From Burkholderiales bacterium (GTDB lineage: Bacteria; Pseudomonadota; Gammaproteobacteria; Burkholderiales; Burkholderiaceae_C): a stretch of DNA of 40,342 bases. A model generated the notes under the pieces. The model was given only the letters and a program-made list of their open reading frames with translations, made no database searches and was not told the DNA's origin. Below are positions 9,567 through 19,090 of the stretch, piece by piece (positions within the stretch are counted from its first letter, which is position 1; each line of letters begins with the position of its first letter). The translations under genes and the position numbers were made by a program. The DNA lies in NCBI GenBank assembly GCA_028871575.1, contig JAGWMW010000006.1, positions 1 to 40,342 of the forward strand. The letters are read 5' to 3'.

Positions 9567-10648
9567 GCCTGCAGGGCGGCCCCCGGGAGCGCCCGCCCGG
9601 CCTGTGGCGCCGCGCGCTGGCCCGGCTGCTGGCCCAGCCCGGCGCCGTGGCGGCCCTGGGGGTGCTGCTGGCGGTGGTGGGGCTGTGCCTGGCCGCGCCG
9701 CTGTACGCCAGCCGCGTGGCGCATACCGACCCCTTCCGCTCCAACGTCAGCGGCGAGATCACGGTCGACGGGCAGCAGGTCGCGGTGCTGCAGGCTGCCA
9801 CCGACGGCCTGGGCCTGGGCCAGACGCCGATCGGCCCGACCTGGCGGCCCGACGCCTACCTGCTGGGCGCCGACAACCAGGGCCGCGACGTCGCCGCACG
9901 GCTGCTCTACGGCGGCCGGGCCTCGCTCTTCATCGCCGCGGTGGCCACGCTGATCTGCATCGGCGCCGGCGCAGTGCTGGGCATCGTCGCGGGCTATTTC
10001 GGCGGCTGGGTCGACATGCTGCTGTCGCGCGGGCTGGACGTGCTCTGGGCCTTTCCGGTCTACCTGCTGGCGATCTCGCTGTCGATCGTCACGATCGGCC
10101 ACGGCCTGGTCATCGGGCCGTTCACGCTGGCCTCGGACAACCTGCTGCTGCCGGCGCTGATCATCGGCGCGGTCTACGTGCCCTACATCGCGCGGCCGGT
10201 GCGGGCCCAGGTGCTGGCGCTGCGCAGGAGCGAGTTCGTGCTGGCGGCCATCGGCTGCGGCGTGCCGACGCCGCGCATCCTGCGGGTGGACATCCTGCCC
10301 AACGTGTCGACGACGCTGATCGTGTTCGTGCCGCTGATGATGGCGCTGAACATGCTCACCGAGTCGGCGCTGTCGTTCCTCTCGATCGGGGTGCAGCCGC
10401 CGAACGCGAGCTGGGGCACGATCATCCAGGACGGCCTGGCCCTGCTCTACACGCGGCCGGCGGTGGCCCTGGCGCCGGGCGCGGCGATCGTGGTCACGGT
10501 GCTGGCGCTGAACCTGCTGGGCGACGCGCTGCGCGACGCGCTGGACCCGCGCACCCTGCTGCGCGCGGCCCCTGCGGCCGACCCCGGTGCGGCCGCTTCG
10601 GCCGCTGCGGCAGCGACGGCAGCGGCCGCCGACCCGGCACCCCCCTGA
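9554..10648 (+). CDS. Oligopeptide/dipeptide ABC transporter permease (DppC-like)
   Basis: GTG start inside the end of the SBP gene; LLGADNQGRDVAARLLYGGRASLFIA and MALNMLTESALSFLSIGVQPPNASWGTIIQDG permease motif. Confidence 0.9.
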   Translation: MGEVGLQGGPRERPPGLWRRALARLLAQPGAVAALGVLLAVVGLCLAAPLYASRVAHTDPFRSNVSGEITVDGQQVAVLQAATDGLGLGQTPIGPTWRPDAYLLGADNQGRDVAARLLYGGRASLFIAAVATLICIGAGAVLGIVAGYFGGWVDMLLSRGLDVLWAFPVYLLAISLSIVTIGHGLVIGPFTLASDNLLLPALIIGAVYVPYIARPVRAQVLALRRSEFVLAAIGCGVPTPRILRVDILPNVSTTLIVFVPLMMALNMLTESALSFLSIGVQPPNASWGTIIQDGLALLYTRPAVALAPGAAIVVTVLALNLLGDALRDALDPRTLLRAAPAADPGAAASAAAAATAAAADPAPP

Positions 10649-11619
10649 TGCTGGCCGCCCTGCTGCGCCGCCTGGGCCAGATGCTGTTCGTGATGGGCGG
10701 CATCAGCGTGCTCACCTTCGCGATCTTCTTCGCCACGCCTGGGGCCGACCCGGCGGCGCGCATCGCCGGGCGCAATGCCAGCCCCGAGACCCTGGCCGCG
10801 GTGCGGCACGACTTCGGCCTGGACCGGCCGCTGCCGGTGCAGTACGCGCTGCTGATGAAGCGGCTGTTCATCACGCGCGACCTCACCTCGTTCACCAACC
10901 GGGGCGAGCGCGTGCTGCCCGAGATCGTGGCCGCCACGCCGGTGACGCTGTCGCTGGTGGGCGGCGCCGCGCTGCTGTGGGTGCTGGGCGGCCTGGCGAT
11001 GGGCCTGGTCGCCGCCGCCGCCCGCGGCCGCCTGCTCGACCGCGGCCTGATGGCGCTGGGGCTGGTGGGCGTGTCGATGCCGGTGTACTGGCTGGGCGCG
11101 GTGGTCAACCTGGTCACGCAGAGCCGCTTCCACGACACCTGGCTGTTTTCCTGGGTGCCGCCGCTGGGCTACACGGCCTTCGCCGACAGCCCGCTCGGCT
11201 GGTTCAAGAGCCTGGTGTTCCCGTGCACGACGCTGGCCATCCTTTACATCGGCCTGTACGGCCGGGTGCTGCGCAGCGCCGTCATCGAGGCCCTGCAGCA
11301 GGACTACATCCGCACCGCGCGCGCCAAGGGCCTGTCGGGCCGGCAGGTGCTGCTGCGCCATGCGCTGCGCACCTCGCTGGCCGGCGTGGTCACGATGTTC
11401 GGCCTGGACTTCGGCGCCCTGGTGGGCGGCGGCGCGCTGCTCACCGAGGTGGTGTTCAGCCTGCCCGGCATCGGCAAGCTCACCTTCGACTCGCTGCAGG
11501 CGCTGGACCTGCCGGTGATCATGGCCACGGTGATGTACGCATCGTTCTTCGTCGTGGCGGCCAATGCGGTCGTCGACATGCTGTATGCCTTCGTCGACCC
11601 CAGGGTGCGCGATGCCTGA
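10648..11619 (+). CDS. Oligopeptide/dipeptide ABC transporter permease (DppB-like)
   Basis: Overlaps the previous stop (TGATG); VLTFAIFFATPGADPA...VIEALQQDYIRTARAKGLSGRQVLLRHALRTSLAGVVTMFGLDFGALVGGGALLTEVVFSLPGIG. Confidence 0.92.
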   Translation: MLAALLRRLGQMLFVMGGISVLTFAIFFATPGADPAARIAGRNASPETLAAVRHDFGLDRPLPVQYALLMKRLFITRDLTSFTNRGERVLPEIVAATPVTLSLVGGAALLWVLGGLAMGLVAAAARGRLLDRGLMALGLVGVSMPVYWLGAVVNLVTQSRFHDTWLFSWVPPLGYTAFADSPLGWFKSLVFPCTTLAILYIGLYGRVLRSAVIEALQQDYIRTARAKGLSGRQVLLRHALRTSLAGVVTMFGLDFGALVGGGALLTEVVFSLPGIGKLTFDSLQALDLPVIMATVMYASFFVVAANAVVDMLYAFVDPRVRDA

Positions 11620-12706
11620 ACGAGGCCTGCCCCCGAGCCCAGTTCGTTCGCGGCCCCCCGAGGGGGCGCCGAGCGCCGGGGACGGCCCGGCGCGCGCCGA
11701 GCCCCCGCTGCTCGAGGTGCGCGGTCTGCGCGTGAGCTTCCGCACCGAAGGTGGCTTGGTGCGCGCCGTCGACGGCATCGACTTCGAGCTCGCGCGCGGC
11801 GAGGTGCTGGGCCTCGTGGGCGAATCGGGCTCGGGCAAGTCGGTGTCGCTGATGGCGATGCTGGGCCTGCTCGACGCCGGCCACGCGGTGGTCGAAGGCT
11901 CGGTGCGCCTGCGCGGCCGCGAGCTGATCGGGCTGCCGGCGTCCGAGCTGCGCCGCGTGCGCGGGCGCGAGATCGCGATGATCTTCCAGGACCCGATGAC
12001 CGCGCTCACGCCGGTGCTGAGCATCGGCAGCCAGATCGTCGAGCAGCTGCGCGTGCACACCGCGCTCGGCCGCGCGGCGGCGAAGGCGCGCGCGATCGAG
12101 CTGCTGGCCGCCGTCGGCCTGCCGCAGCCGGCCGCGGTGTACGGGCGCTACCCGCACCAGCTCTCGGGAGGCATGCGCCAGCGCGCAGTGATCGCGATGG
12201 CGCTGTCCTGCGACCCTTCGGTGCTGATCGCCGACGAGCCCACGACGGCGCTGGACGTGACGGTGCAGGCCCAGATCCTGGCCCTCATCGACCGGCTGCG
12301 GCGCGACTTCGGCTCGGCCGTGGTGCTGATCACGCACGACATGGGCGTGGTCGCCGAGCTGGCCGACCGCGTGATGGTGATGTACGCCGGCCGCGTGGTC
12401 GAGCGCGGCCGCGCGGCCGATCTGTTCGACGAGGCCTGGCACCCCTACACCTGGGGCCTGCTGGGCTCGATCCCGCCGCTGGCCGGGCCGCGGCCGCGCC
12501 GGCTGCCGTCGATCGGCGGCCTGCCGCCGGCGCTGTCGGCGCTGCCCCCGGGCTGCGCCTTCGCGCCCCGCTGCGCCGTCGCCGACCCCCGCTGCGGCAC
12601 GCGGCCGGTGCTGGCCGGCGAGGGCCTGCACCAGGCCGCCTGCGTCATCACCGCCCCCGAGCGCGCGGCCGCGCGCCAGCGCTGCGCCTGGCCGTCCGAC
12701 GACTGA
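11612..12706 (+). CDS. Oligopeptide/dipeptide ABC transporter ATP-binding protein (DppD-like)
   Basis: Walker A GESGSGKS, signature LSGGMRQR, Walker B VLIADEP, C-terminal [17 protein letters not shown]. Confidence 0.93.
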   Translation: MPERGLPPSPVRSRPPEGAPSAGDGPARAEPPLLEVRGLRVSFRTEGGLVRAVDGIDFELARGEVLGLVGESGSGKSVSLMAMLGLLDAGHAVVEGSVRLRGRELIGLPASELRRVRGREIAMIFQDPMTALTPVLSIGSQIVEQLRVHTALGRAAAKARAIELLAAVGLPQPAAVYGRYPHQLSGGMRQRAVIAMALSCDPSVLIADEPTTALDVTVQAQILALIDRLRRDFGSAVVLITHDMGVVAELADRVMVMYAGRVVERGRAADLFDEAWHPYTWGLLGSIPPLAGPRPRRLPSIGGLPPALSALPPGCAFAPRCAVADPRCGTRPVLAGEGLHQAACVITAPERAAARQRCAWPSDD

Positions 12707-13710
12707 TGGACGCGCCTGCTGCCCCAGCCGCCGCGGCGGCCCCGCTGCTCGAGGTGATCGAGCTCGGCAAGCGCTTCAAGGTCGGCAGCGCCTGGTCGCG
12801 CGGCGGCCGGCGCGAGCTGCAGGCGGTGGACGCGGTCTCGCTGCAGGTGCGGCCGGGCGAGACCCTGGGCCTGGTCGGCGAATCGGGCTGCGGCAAGAGC
12901 ACGCTGGCGCGCTGCATCGTGCGCCTGCAGGACTGCAGCAGCGGCACGCTGCGCTTCGAGGGCCGCGACATCACGCACCTGGGCGCGCGCGCGATGCGCC
13001 CGATCCGGCCGCGGCTGCAGATGGTGTTCCAGGACCCGTACACCTCGCTCAACCCGCGCCGCCGCGTGGGCGACCTGATCGCCGAGCCGCTGCGCGTGCA
13101 CGGCCGGCGCAGCCGGGCCGAGGTGGCCGAGCGCGTGCGCGAGCTGGCCGCGCTGGTGGGGCTGCGGCCCGAGCAGCTGGCCCGCTATCCGCACGAGTTC
13201 TCGGGCGGGCAGCGCCAGCGCATCGGCATCGCGCGCGCGCTGGCGCTGGAGCCGCGGCTGGTCGTGGCCGACGAGCCCGTGTCGGCGCTGGACGTGTCGA
13301 TCCAGGCCCAGATCGTGAACCTGCTGGCCGACCTGCAGGAGCGGCTGGGCCTGACCTACCTGTTCATCGCCCACGACCTGAGCGTGGTGCGCCAGGTCTC
13401 CACGCGCACGGCGGTGATGTACCTGGGCTCGATCGTCGAGATCGGGCCCACCGAGCGGCTGTACGCGCAGCCGGCGCATCCCTACACCGCGGCCCTGATC
13501 TCGGCCGTGCCGGTGCCCAGCGTGCAGGCCTCGGCGCGGCGCACGAAGATCGTGCTGGCCGGCGATCCGCCGAGCCCGCTGGACCCGCCGCCGGGCTGCC
13601 GCTTCCACCCGCGCTGCGCGGCGGCCACCGAGGTCTGCCGCCGCGTGCGGCCGGCGCTGCAGGCGCTGCCCGACGGGCGCGCGGTGGCCTGCCACCATCC
13701 GCTGGCCTGA
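12706..13710 (+). CDS. Oligopeptide/dipeptide ABC transporter ATP-binding protein (DppF-like)
   Basis: Walker [24 protein letters not shown] signature, [30 protein letters not shown] tail. Confidence 0.93.
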   Translation: MDAPAAPAAAAAPLLEVIELGKRFKVGSAWSRGGRRELQAVDAVSLQVRPGETLGLVGESGCGKSTLARCIVRLQDCSSGTLRFEGRDITHLGARAMRPIRPRLQMVFQDPYTSLNPRRRVGDLIAEPLRVHGRRSRAEVAERVRELAALVGLRPEQLARYPHEFSGGQRQRIGIARALALEPRLVVADEPVSALDVSIQAQIVNLLADLQERLGLTYLFIAHDLSVVRQVSTRTAVMYLGSIVEIGPTERLYAQPAHPYTAALISAVPVPSVQASARRTKIVLAGDPPSPLDPPPGCRFHPRCAAATEVCRRVRPALQALPDGRAVACHHPLA

Positions 13711-13729
13711 GCACTGCGCTGGCGCCGCC

Positions 13730-14686
13730 TCAGCCGCGTCCGCCGACGTCGAGCAGGAACTCGATCAGCCCGCGCATGTAGGTTTCCTGGTCGTCGACCA
13801 TCGCCATGTGGCTGCCCCGCGGGCACAGCAGGTGCCGGCCCTGCGGCAGCGCGCGCGCCATCGCTGCCATGTGCGCCGGGTCCATCGTGTCGTGCGTCGC
13901 GCCGATGGTGAGCGTGGGCACGCGGATGCGGTGCAGGTCGGCGTCGCGGTCCCAGTGCTGCAGCTTGCCGCTGGCGCCGAGCTCGCTCGGGCCCTGCATC
14001 GGCACGTAGACCTTGGGGTTGAGGTGGGCGAAGGCGCGGTTCACCGGGTCGGGCCACTGCGCCTGCGGCAGGCGCAGCACGTGGTGCTCGTAGTGGTGCG
14101 GCACCAGCAGCGCCATGTAGCGCGGGTTGTCGGTGTCCTGCGCCGCTTCGAGGGCCTGGATCTCGGCCAGCGCGGCCGGGTCCATCGCCGGCATCAGCAC
14201 CGTCTGCGCGTAGCGGTTGTAGGCCGGGATGCTGGCCACCATGTTGCTGATGACCAGGCCCTTCAGCGCCTGCGGGTGCGCCAGCGCGTACTCGATGGCC
14301 AGGATGCCGCCCCAGGAATGGCCGAGCAGGAAGAAGTTGTCCGGGCCCAGGCCCAGCGCCTGACGCACCTGATCGACCTCGTCGACGAAGCGCGGCAGGT
14401 CCCACAGCGCGGGGATGTCGGGCTGGTCGCTGCGGTGCGAGCCGAGCTGGTCGTAGTAGTAGTACTCGATGCCGGCTTCGGGCAGCCAGAGGTCGAAGGG
14501 CTCGAAGTACTCGTGCGTGGCGCCCGGCCCGCCGTGCAGCAGCAGCAGCTTGATGCGCGGGTGGTTGCCGACGCGCTTGGTCCAGACCTTGAAGTCGCCG
14601 TGCGGCGTGCGGATCGGGATCAGGCGTGCGCCGCCGCCGAGCAGGTCGCCGCGGCCCTGGCGGTCCCAGTAGTTGAACGAAGGCAT
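13730..14686 (-). CDS. Proline iminopeptidase-family alpha/beta hydrolase
   Basis: LLLLHGGPGATHEYFEPFDLWLP...YYYYDQLGSHRSDQP...FFLLGHSWGGILAIEYALAHPQ (nucleophile elbow GHSWGG). Alternative TTG start at 14716. Confidence 0.88.
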   Translation of the reverse strand: MPSFNYWDRQGRGDLLGGGARLIPIRTPHGDFKVWTKRVGNHPRIKLLLLHGGPGATHEYFEPFDLWLPEAGIEYYYYDQLGSHRSDQPDIPALWDLPRFVDEVDQVRQALGLGPDNFFLLGHSWGGILAIEYALAHPQALKGLVISNMVASIPAYNRYAQTVLMPAMDPAALAEIQALEAAQDTDNPRYMALLVPHHYEHHVLRLPQAQWPDPVNRAFAHLNPKVYVPMQGPSELGASGKLQHWDRDADLHRIRVPTLTIGATHDTMDPAHMAAMARALPQGRHLLCPRGSHMAMVDDQETYMRGLIEFLLDVGGRG

Positions 14687-14712
14687 CGGGGTACGGCTCG
14701 GAGTGGAAGGGG

Positions 14713-15639
14713 TCAATCGTTGGACACGACGCCGTCACGCAGCGCGAGCACGCCGGCTGCGGCCAGCTCGCTCACGATGCGTGCGCCGTAGGCGTGCATC
14801 GAGCCGGCAGGCCGGCCGGCGCGCCGCCAGGTCTCGCGGTACAGCGGGCCGGCGTCGAACCAGGCCAGCAGCTCGGGCAGCGGTTGCTGCCGCACCTCGA
14901 GCAGGTGGTACTTGATGAGCGCCTTCATCGCGTGGTGGGCATGGCGATTCGGGTCGGCACGAAAGCCCGCCAGCCGCTGGCGCGCCACGGCCAGCGCCGC
15001 GGGCACGTTGCTGAACGGCCGGCCATGGCCGGGGATGGCCCAGCGCGCCTGCAGCGACTCGATCAGGTCGAGCACGCGCGCCACGTCGTCGTAGCCCGGC
15101 TCGCCCTCGAGCTCGGGGAAGACGACGCCGAAGCCGCGCTCCCACAGGGCATCGGCGGTGATGACGACGCGGTGCTCGGCATCGAACAGGATCAGTGAAT
15201 GCGGGTCGTGCCCGGGCGCGGCGAGCGCCCGCCACTGCCGGTCGCCCACGGCCAGCACGTCGCCGGGCGCGAGCCGGTCGTCGGGCACGAAGCGCTCGCA
15301 GCGCTGGCCGGTGGCGGCGTAGCTCAGGGCGTCCTCGTCCCAGTCCTGCACCGCCTGCCACTGGCCTGGCGGAATCGTCAGCCGGCAGCCGAAGGCCCGC
15401 TGCAGCGCCACGTTGCCGCCGCAATGGTCCGAGTGCAGGTGGGTGTTGACGACCCGGCGCAGCGGCTCGCCCTGCAGCGCCTGGCGCACGAGGGCCACGG
15501 TCTGCTCGGCGTGCAGCACGTGGCTGCTGTCGACGAGCACGGCGCCGCGACCGCCGCCGTGCAGCAGCACGTTGTTGGACGACAGCCAGCCGCGCTCGAG
15601 GAGGGTCAGGCCCTGCAGGGCCGGGTCGACGTCCGTCAT
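14713..15639 (-). CDS. MBL-fold metallo-hydrolase
   Basis: VVNTHLHSDHCGGN zinc-binding motif, AAPGHDPHSLILFDAEHRVVITADALWERGFG, IPGHGRPF. Confidence 0.88.
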   Translation of the reverse strand: MTDVDPALQGLTLLERGWLSSNNVLLHGGGRGAVLVDSSHVLHAEQTVALVRQALQGEPLRRVVNTHLHSDHCGGNVALQRAFGCRLTIPPGQWQAVQDWDEDALSYAATGQRCERFVPDDRLAPGDVLAVGDRQWRALAAPGHDPHSLILFDAEHRVVITADALWERGFGVVFPELEGEPGYDDVARVLDLIESLQARWAIPGHGRPFSNVPAALAVARQRLAGFRADPNRHAHHAMKALIKYHLLEVRQQPLPELLAWFDAGPLYRETWRRAGRPAGSMHAYGARIVSELAAAGVLALRDGVVSND

Positions 15640-15655
15640 CGCCACCCGCGTTGCG

Positions 15656-17131
15656 TCATGGGGTCGCCTCCGTGGGGCGCGCCGCGGCTGGAGGCCCTTC
15701 GGGCGGCCGGCGGGCCAGCAGCGCCGGCACCAGCGCCTCGTAGCCGGCGGCCAGCGCCAGCAGGGCTGCGTCGCCGCGCGGCCTGCCGATCAGCTGCAGG
15801 CCCATCGGCAGGCGGTTGTCGGCATCGAAGCCCGCCGGCACGCTGATCGCCGGCAGGCCGGCGAAGGTGGCGTAGATCGTGGCCTCCATCCAGCGGTGGT
15901 AGGTGTCCATCGTGCGGCTGCCGATGCGGCGCGGCCAGGTCTGTTCGATCTCGAATGGCCACACCTGCGCCGTCGGCAGGGCCAGGGCGTCGTAGCGCGC
16001 CATCAGGCCGGCCATGTGGGCGGCGTAGGCGCTGCGCACGCCGGCCGCCTGCATGAATTGGGCGAAGCCCAGGCCCGCGCCCTGGTCGTGCTCCCACAGG
16101 GCCTCGGGCTTGATCCGCGCCCGTGCGCCGGGCTGCGCCAGCAGCGGCGCCAGGGTTTGCGCGACCAGGCCGCGGCGCCAGACCAGCCAGGCCTCCCACA
16201 GCGCCTCGGCGCTGAAGCCCAGGGCGGCCGGCTCGACCACGGCCCCGGCCTCGGCCATGCGCTGCAGCGCCTGCGTGCAGACGTCGGCGATGCCGGGCTC
16301 CAGCGCGAGATGCCCGCCCAGGTCGCCGAGCCAGCCGATGCGCAGGCCGCGCACGCTGGCACCCGGCGGCGGCACGAAGCTGCCGGCCTCGGTGGCCAGC
16401 GACAGCGGCGCCCGTGCGTCGTAGCCGGCCTGGACGTCGAGCAGCCGCGCCAGGTCGCGCACCGTGCGCGCCATCGGCCCGTCGGTGCTGAGCTGCGAGA
16501 CCCAGGTCTCGGGCTTGGGCCAGCCCGGCACGCGGCCGGCGCTCGGGCGCAGGCCGAAGACATGGTTCCAGCCCGCGGGGTTGCGCAGCGAGCCCATGAA
16601 ATCCGAGCCGTCGGCGACGGGCAGCAGGCGCAGCGCCAGCGCCACCGCCGCGCCGCCGCTGCTGCCGCCGGCACTGCGCGTGGCATCCCAGGCGTTGGGC
16701 GTGGCGCCGAACAGCGGGTTGAAGGTGTGCGAGCCCAGGCCGAACTCGGGCATGTTGGTCTTGCCGATGACGATGCAGCCGGCCGCCTTCATGCGGGCCA
16801 CGTAAAGGCTGTCCTCGGCGGGCATCGCCCGGGCCAGCAGTGGGCTGCCGAGGGTGCTCGGGAAGCCCAGCGCATGGCCGGTGTCCTTGATCGCCTGCGG
16901 CAGCCCGTGCAGCCAGCCGCGCGAGGCCCCGCGCGCCAGCTCGGCGTCGCGCTCGTCGGCTTGGCGCCGCAGCGCGGACTCGTCGGCGAGGTTGACCAGC
17001 GCGCGCGCCCGCGGGTTCAGGCGCGCGATGCGCGAGAGCGTGGCCGCCATCAGCTCGCGGCACGAGACGCGCCGCGCGTGCAGGGCCTGCGAGAGGGTCA
17101 GGGCGTCCAGGGCCAGGAGATCGTCGGACAT
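15656..17131 (-). CDS. Amidase (amidase signature family)
   Basis: MSDDLLALDALTLSQALHARRVSCRELMAATLSRIARLNP...LPQAIKDTG...GKTNMPEFGLGSHTFNPLFGATPNAWDATRSAGGSSGGAAVALALRLLPVADGSDFMGSLRNPA (Ser-Ser-Lys signature). Confidence 0.92.
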   Translation of the reverse strand: MSDDLLALDALTLSQALHARRVSCRELMAATLSRIARLNPRARALVNLADESALRRQADERDAELARGASRGWLHGLPQAIKDTGHALGFPSTLGSPLLARAMPAEDSLYVARMKAAGCIVIGKTNMPEFGLGSHTFNPLFGATPNAWDATRSAGGSSGGAAVALALRLLPVADGSDFMGSLRNPAGWNHVFGLRPSAGRVPGWPKPETWVSQLSTDGPMARTVRDLARLLDVQAGYDARAPLSLATEAGSFVPPPGASVRGLRIGWLGDLGGHLALEPGIADVCTQALQRMAEAGAVVEPAALGFSAEALWEAWLVWRRGLVAQTLAPLLAQPGARARIKPEALWEHDQGAGLGFAQFMQAAGVRSAYAAHMAGLMARYDALALPTAQVWPFEIEQTWPRRIGSRTMDTYHRWMEATIYATFAGLPAISVPAGFDADNRLPMGLQLIGRPRGDAALLALAAGYEALVPALLARRPPEGPPAAARPTEATP

Positions 17132-17311
17132 GCGATGCGCGTGGGCGGGCGAAGGCTGCGTTGCCTTCGCATTGTCCGCGCTGGCCGCCCTGGCCGCGCG
17201 CCTTCGGGGCGCCAGGCTCGGCCGCGCGCGGGCCGTGCGGGCCGTGCAGCGCGCCATACGCCCGGCGGGGGAACGCGAGCCCCCGATCTACGGGGTAGCT
17301 AGGGGTTCTCT

Positions 17312-17333
17312 CGTACATCGATGCACGTATATT
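17312..17333 (+). promoter_or_regulatory. Candidate operator/promoter upstream of tssA
   Basis: Near-palindrome CGTACATCGATGCACG (17312-17327; one mismatched pair) followed immediately by TATATT (17328-17333), in an AT-richer patch between the divergent amidase and T6SS genes. No convincing -35. Confidence 0.35.
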
Positions 17334-17434
17334 CCATCGGCCGTGCCCCCGGCAGCATGTCGTCGGCGCGGCCAGGCTCGAGGTCTTTGTCCCGAGCCGA
17401 ATTCACCGATCGGCGCAGACCTCCTTCCTCCTGG

Positions 17435-18475
17435 ATGAACGATCTCGAAGACCTGCCGGCCCAAGTCGCTGCCTGGCTGCAGCCGCTGCCGGATGCCGAT
17501 GCCCCCTGCGGGCCCGATCTCGAGTACGACAACGAATTCCTCGCGCTGACGCAGGCGGCGGCCGGCAAGCCCGAATCGCAGTTCGGCCCGGCACAGCCGC
17601 CCGACTGGCGCACCGCGGCCGAGACGGCCGAGAGCCTGTTCGGCCGCACGCGCGACCTGCGGGTGGCGATCGTCTGGCTGCGGGCCCAGGTCAGCCTGCT
17701 GGGCTACGCCGCGTTTCCTGCCGGGCTCGAATTGCTCACCGGCCTGATCGAGCAGCACTGGGACCGGCTGCATCCGCTGCCCGACCCCGACGACGGCGAC
17801 CCGTATGCGCGGGTCAACGCGCTGTCGGTGCTGGTCGATGCCCAGGGCCTGGTGGCCAACCTTCGAGAAGCGCGCATCAGCGACGACCGGGCGCTGGCCG
17901 GTCTCACTTTGCGGCCTTTCGAGGTCGCCCTGGGCCTGGCGCCGCTGCGCAGCGACGAGACCGAGACTGGGCGCGACTCGCTGGCCCGGATGCTGGCGGC
18001 CGCGGTCGAGTCCAGCCCCGCGCTGCGTGGCATCTGCACCGATGCCGCGGCGCGCGTGCAGCGGCTGATCTCGCTGGTGGGCGAGAAGCTCGGCGCCAGC
18101 GTGGCGCCCGACCTGCGGCTGCTCGCCAAGTGGACGGCCGGCGTGGCCGGCCTGCTGCCGCCCGAGCCCGGCACCGAGGCTGCTGCGGGCGGCGAGCCTG
18201 GCGCGGGCGCGGGCGCGGGCTCCGCAGGCCGGCCGGGACTGAGCGGTGGTGTGAGCTCGCGGGATGAAGCCATCCGCGCCATCGACATGGTCTGCGAGTA
18301 CCTCGAGCGGGCCGAGCCCACGAACCCGGCGCCGCTGTTCCTGCGCCGCGCCCGCGCGCTCATCGGCCACAACTTCCTGCAGCTGATGAAGGCGCTGGCG
18401 CCCGACGCCCTGGCCGACGTGGCGCGAGCCGTCGGCATCGACCCCGACTCGGTCGAGGAACCCGGCGGCTCTTGA
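17435..18475 (+). CDS. tssA: Type VI secretion protein TssA (ImpA-N family)
   Basis: MNDLEDLPAQVAAWLQPLPDADAPCGPDLEYDNEFLALTQAAAGKPESQFG...PDWRTAAETAESLFGRTRDLRVAIVWLRAQ; first gene of the T6SS run. Confidence 0.9.
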   Translation: MNDLEDLPAQVAAWLQPLPDADAPCGPDLEYDNEFLALTQAAAGKPESQFGPAQPPDWRTAAETAESLFGRTRDLRVAIVWLRAQVSLLGYAAFPAGLELLTGLIEQHWDRLHPLPDPDDGDPYARVNALSVLVDAQGLVANLREARISDDRALAGLTLRPFEVALGLAPLRSDETETGRDSLARMLAAAVESSPALRGICTDAAARVQRLISLVGEKLGASVAPDLRLLAKWTAGVAGLLPPEPGTEAAAGGEPGAGAGAGSAGRPGLSGGVSSRDEAIRAIDMVCEYLERAEPTNPAPLFLRRARALIGHNFLQLMKALAPDALADVARAVGIDPDSVEEPGGS

Positions 18476-18545
18476 CGAAACCGAGCGCATCGCCGACAAC
18501 CCGCCTTTCCCCTCGCATGCCCCTAAACCCCGACAGGAGCCAGCC

Positions 18546-19043
18546 ATGAGCAGCAGCCAGAAGTTCATCGCGCGCAACCGCGCGCCGCGCGTGCAGATCG
18601 AGTACGACGTCGAGGTCTACGGCGCCGAGAAGAAGGTGCAGCTGCCCTTCGTGATGGGCGTGCTGGCCGACCTGTCGGGCAAGCCCGCCGATCCGCTGGC
18701 GCCGGTGGCCGACCGCAAGTTCCTCGAGGTCGACGTCGACAACTTCGACGCCCGCATGAAGGCGATGAAGCCGCGCGTGGCGTTCGCGGTGCCCAATGCG
18801 CTCACCGGCGAGGGCAACCTCAGCGTCGACATCACGTTCGAGAACATGGACGACTTCTCGCCTGCCGCCGTGGCGCGCAAGGTCGACTCGCTGAACAAGC
18901 TGCTCGAGGCGCGCCAGCAGCTGCAGAACCTGGTCACCTACATGGACGGCAAGGGCGGGGCCGAAGACCTGATCGGCAAGCTGATGGCCGACCCGGCCCT
19001 GCTCGGCTCGCTGGCCTCGGCGGCCAAGCCCAAGGACGCCTGA
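18546..19043 (+). CDS. tssB: T6SS contractile sheath small subunit TssB
   Basis: SSSQKFIARNRAPRVQIEYDVEVYGAEKKVQLPFVMGVLADLSGKPA...FLEVDVDNFDARMKAMKPRVAF. Confidence 0.97.
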   Translation: MSSSQKFIARNRAPRVQIEYDVEVYGAEKKVQLPFVMGVLADLSGKPADPLAPVADRKFLEVDVDNFDARMKAMKPRVAFAVPNALTGEGNLSVDITFENMDDFSPAAVARKVDSLNKLLEARQQLQNLVTYMDGKGGAEDLIGKLMADPALLGSLASAAKPKDA

Positions 19044-19090
19044 GCGCCGGCGCGAGCCCCTTCGAGAACCTCACCGCATAAGGAAAGCCC

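Noticed and set aside
10562-10645. GC-rich Ala-coding tract at the end of the DppC-like gene as a regulatory repeat
   Set aside because: In-frame low-complexity coding sequence (AAASAAAAATAAAADPAPP); no regular unit or dyad that requires another explanation.
17321-17434. N-terminal extension of tssA (MHVYSIGRAPGSMSSARPGSRSLSRAEFTDRRRPPSSW)
   Set aside because: Not TssA-like, and it overlaps the AT-rich promoter-like dyad; MNDLEDL at 17435 is the better start.
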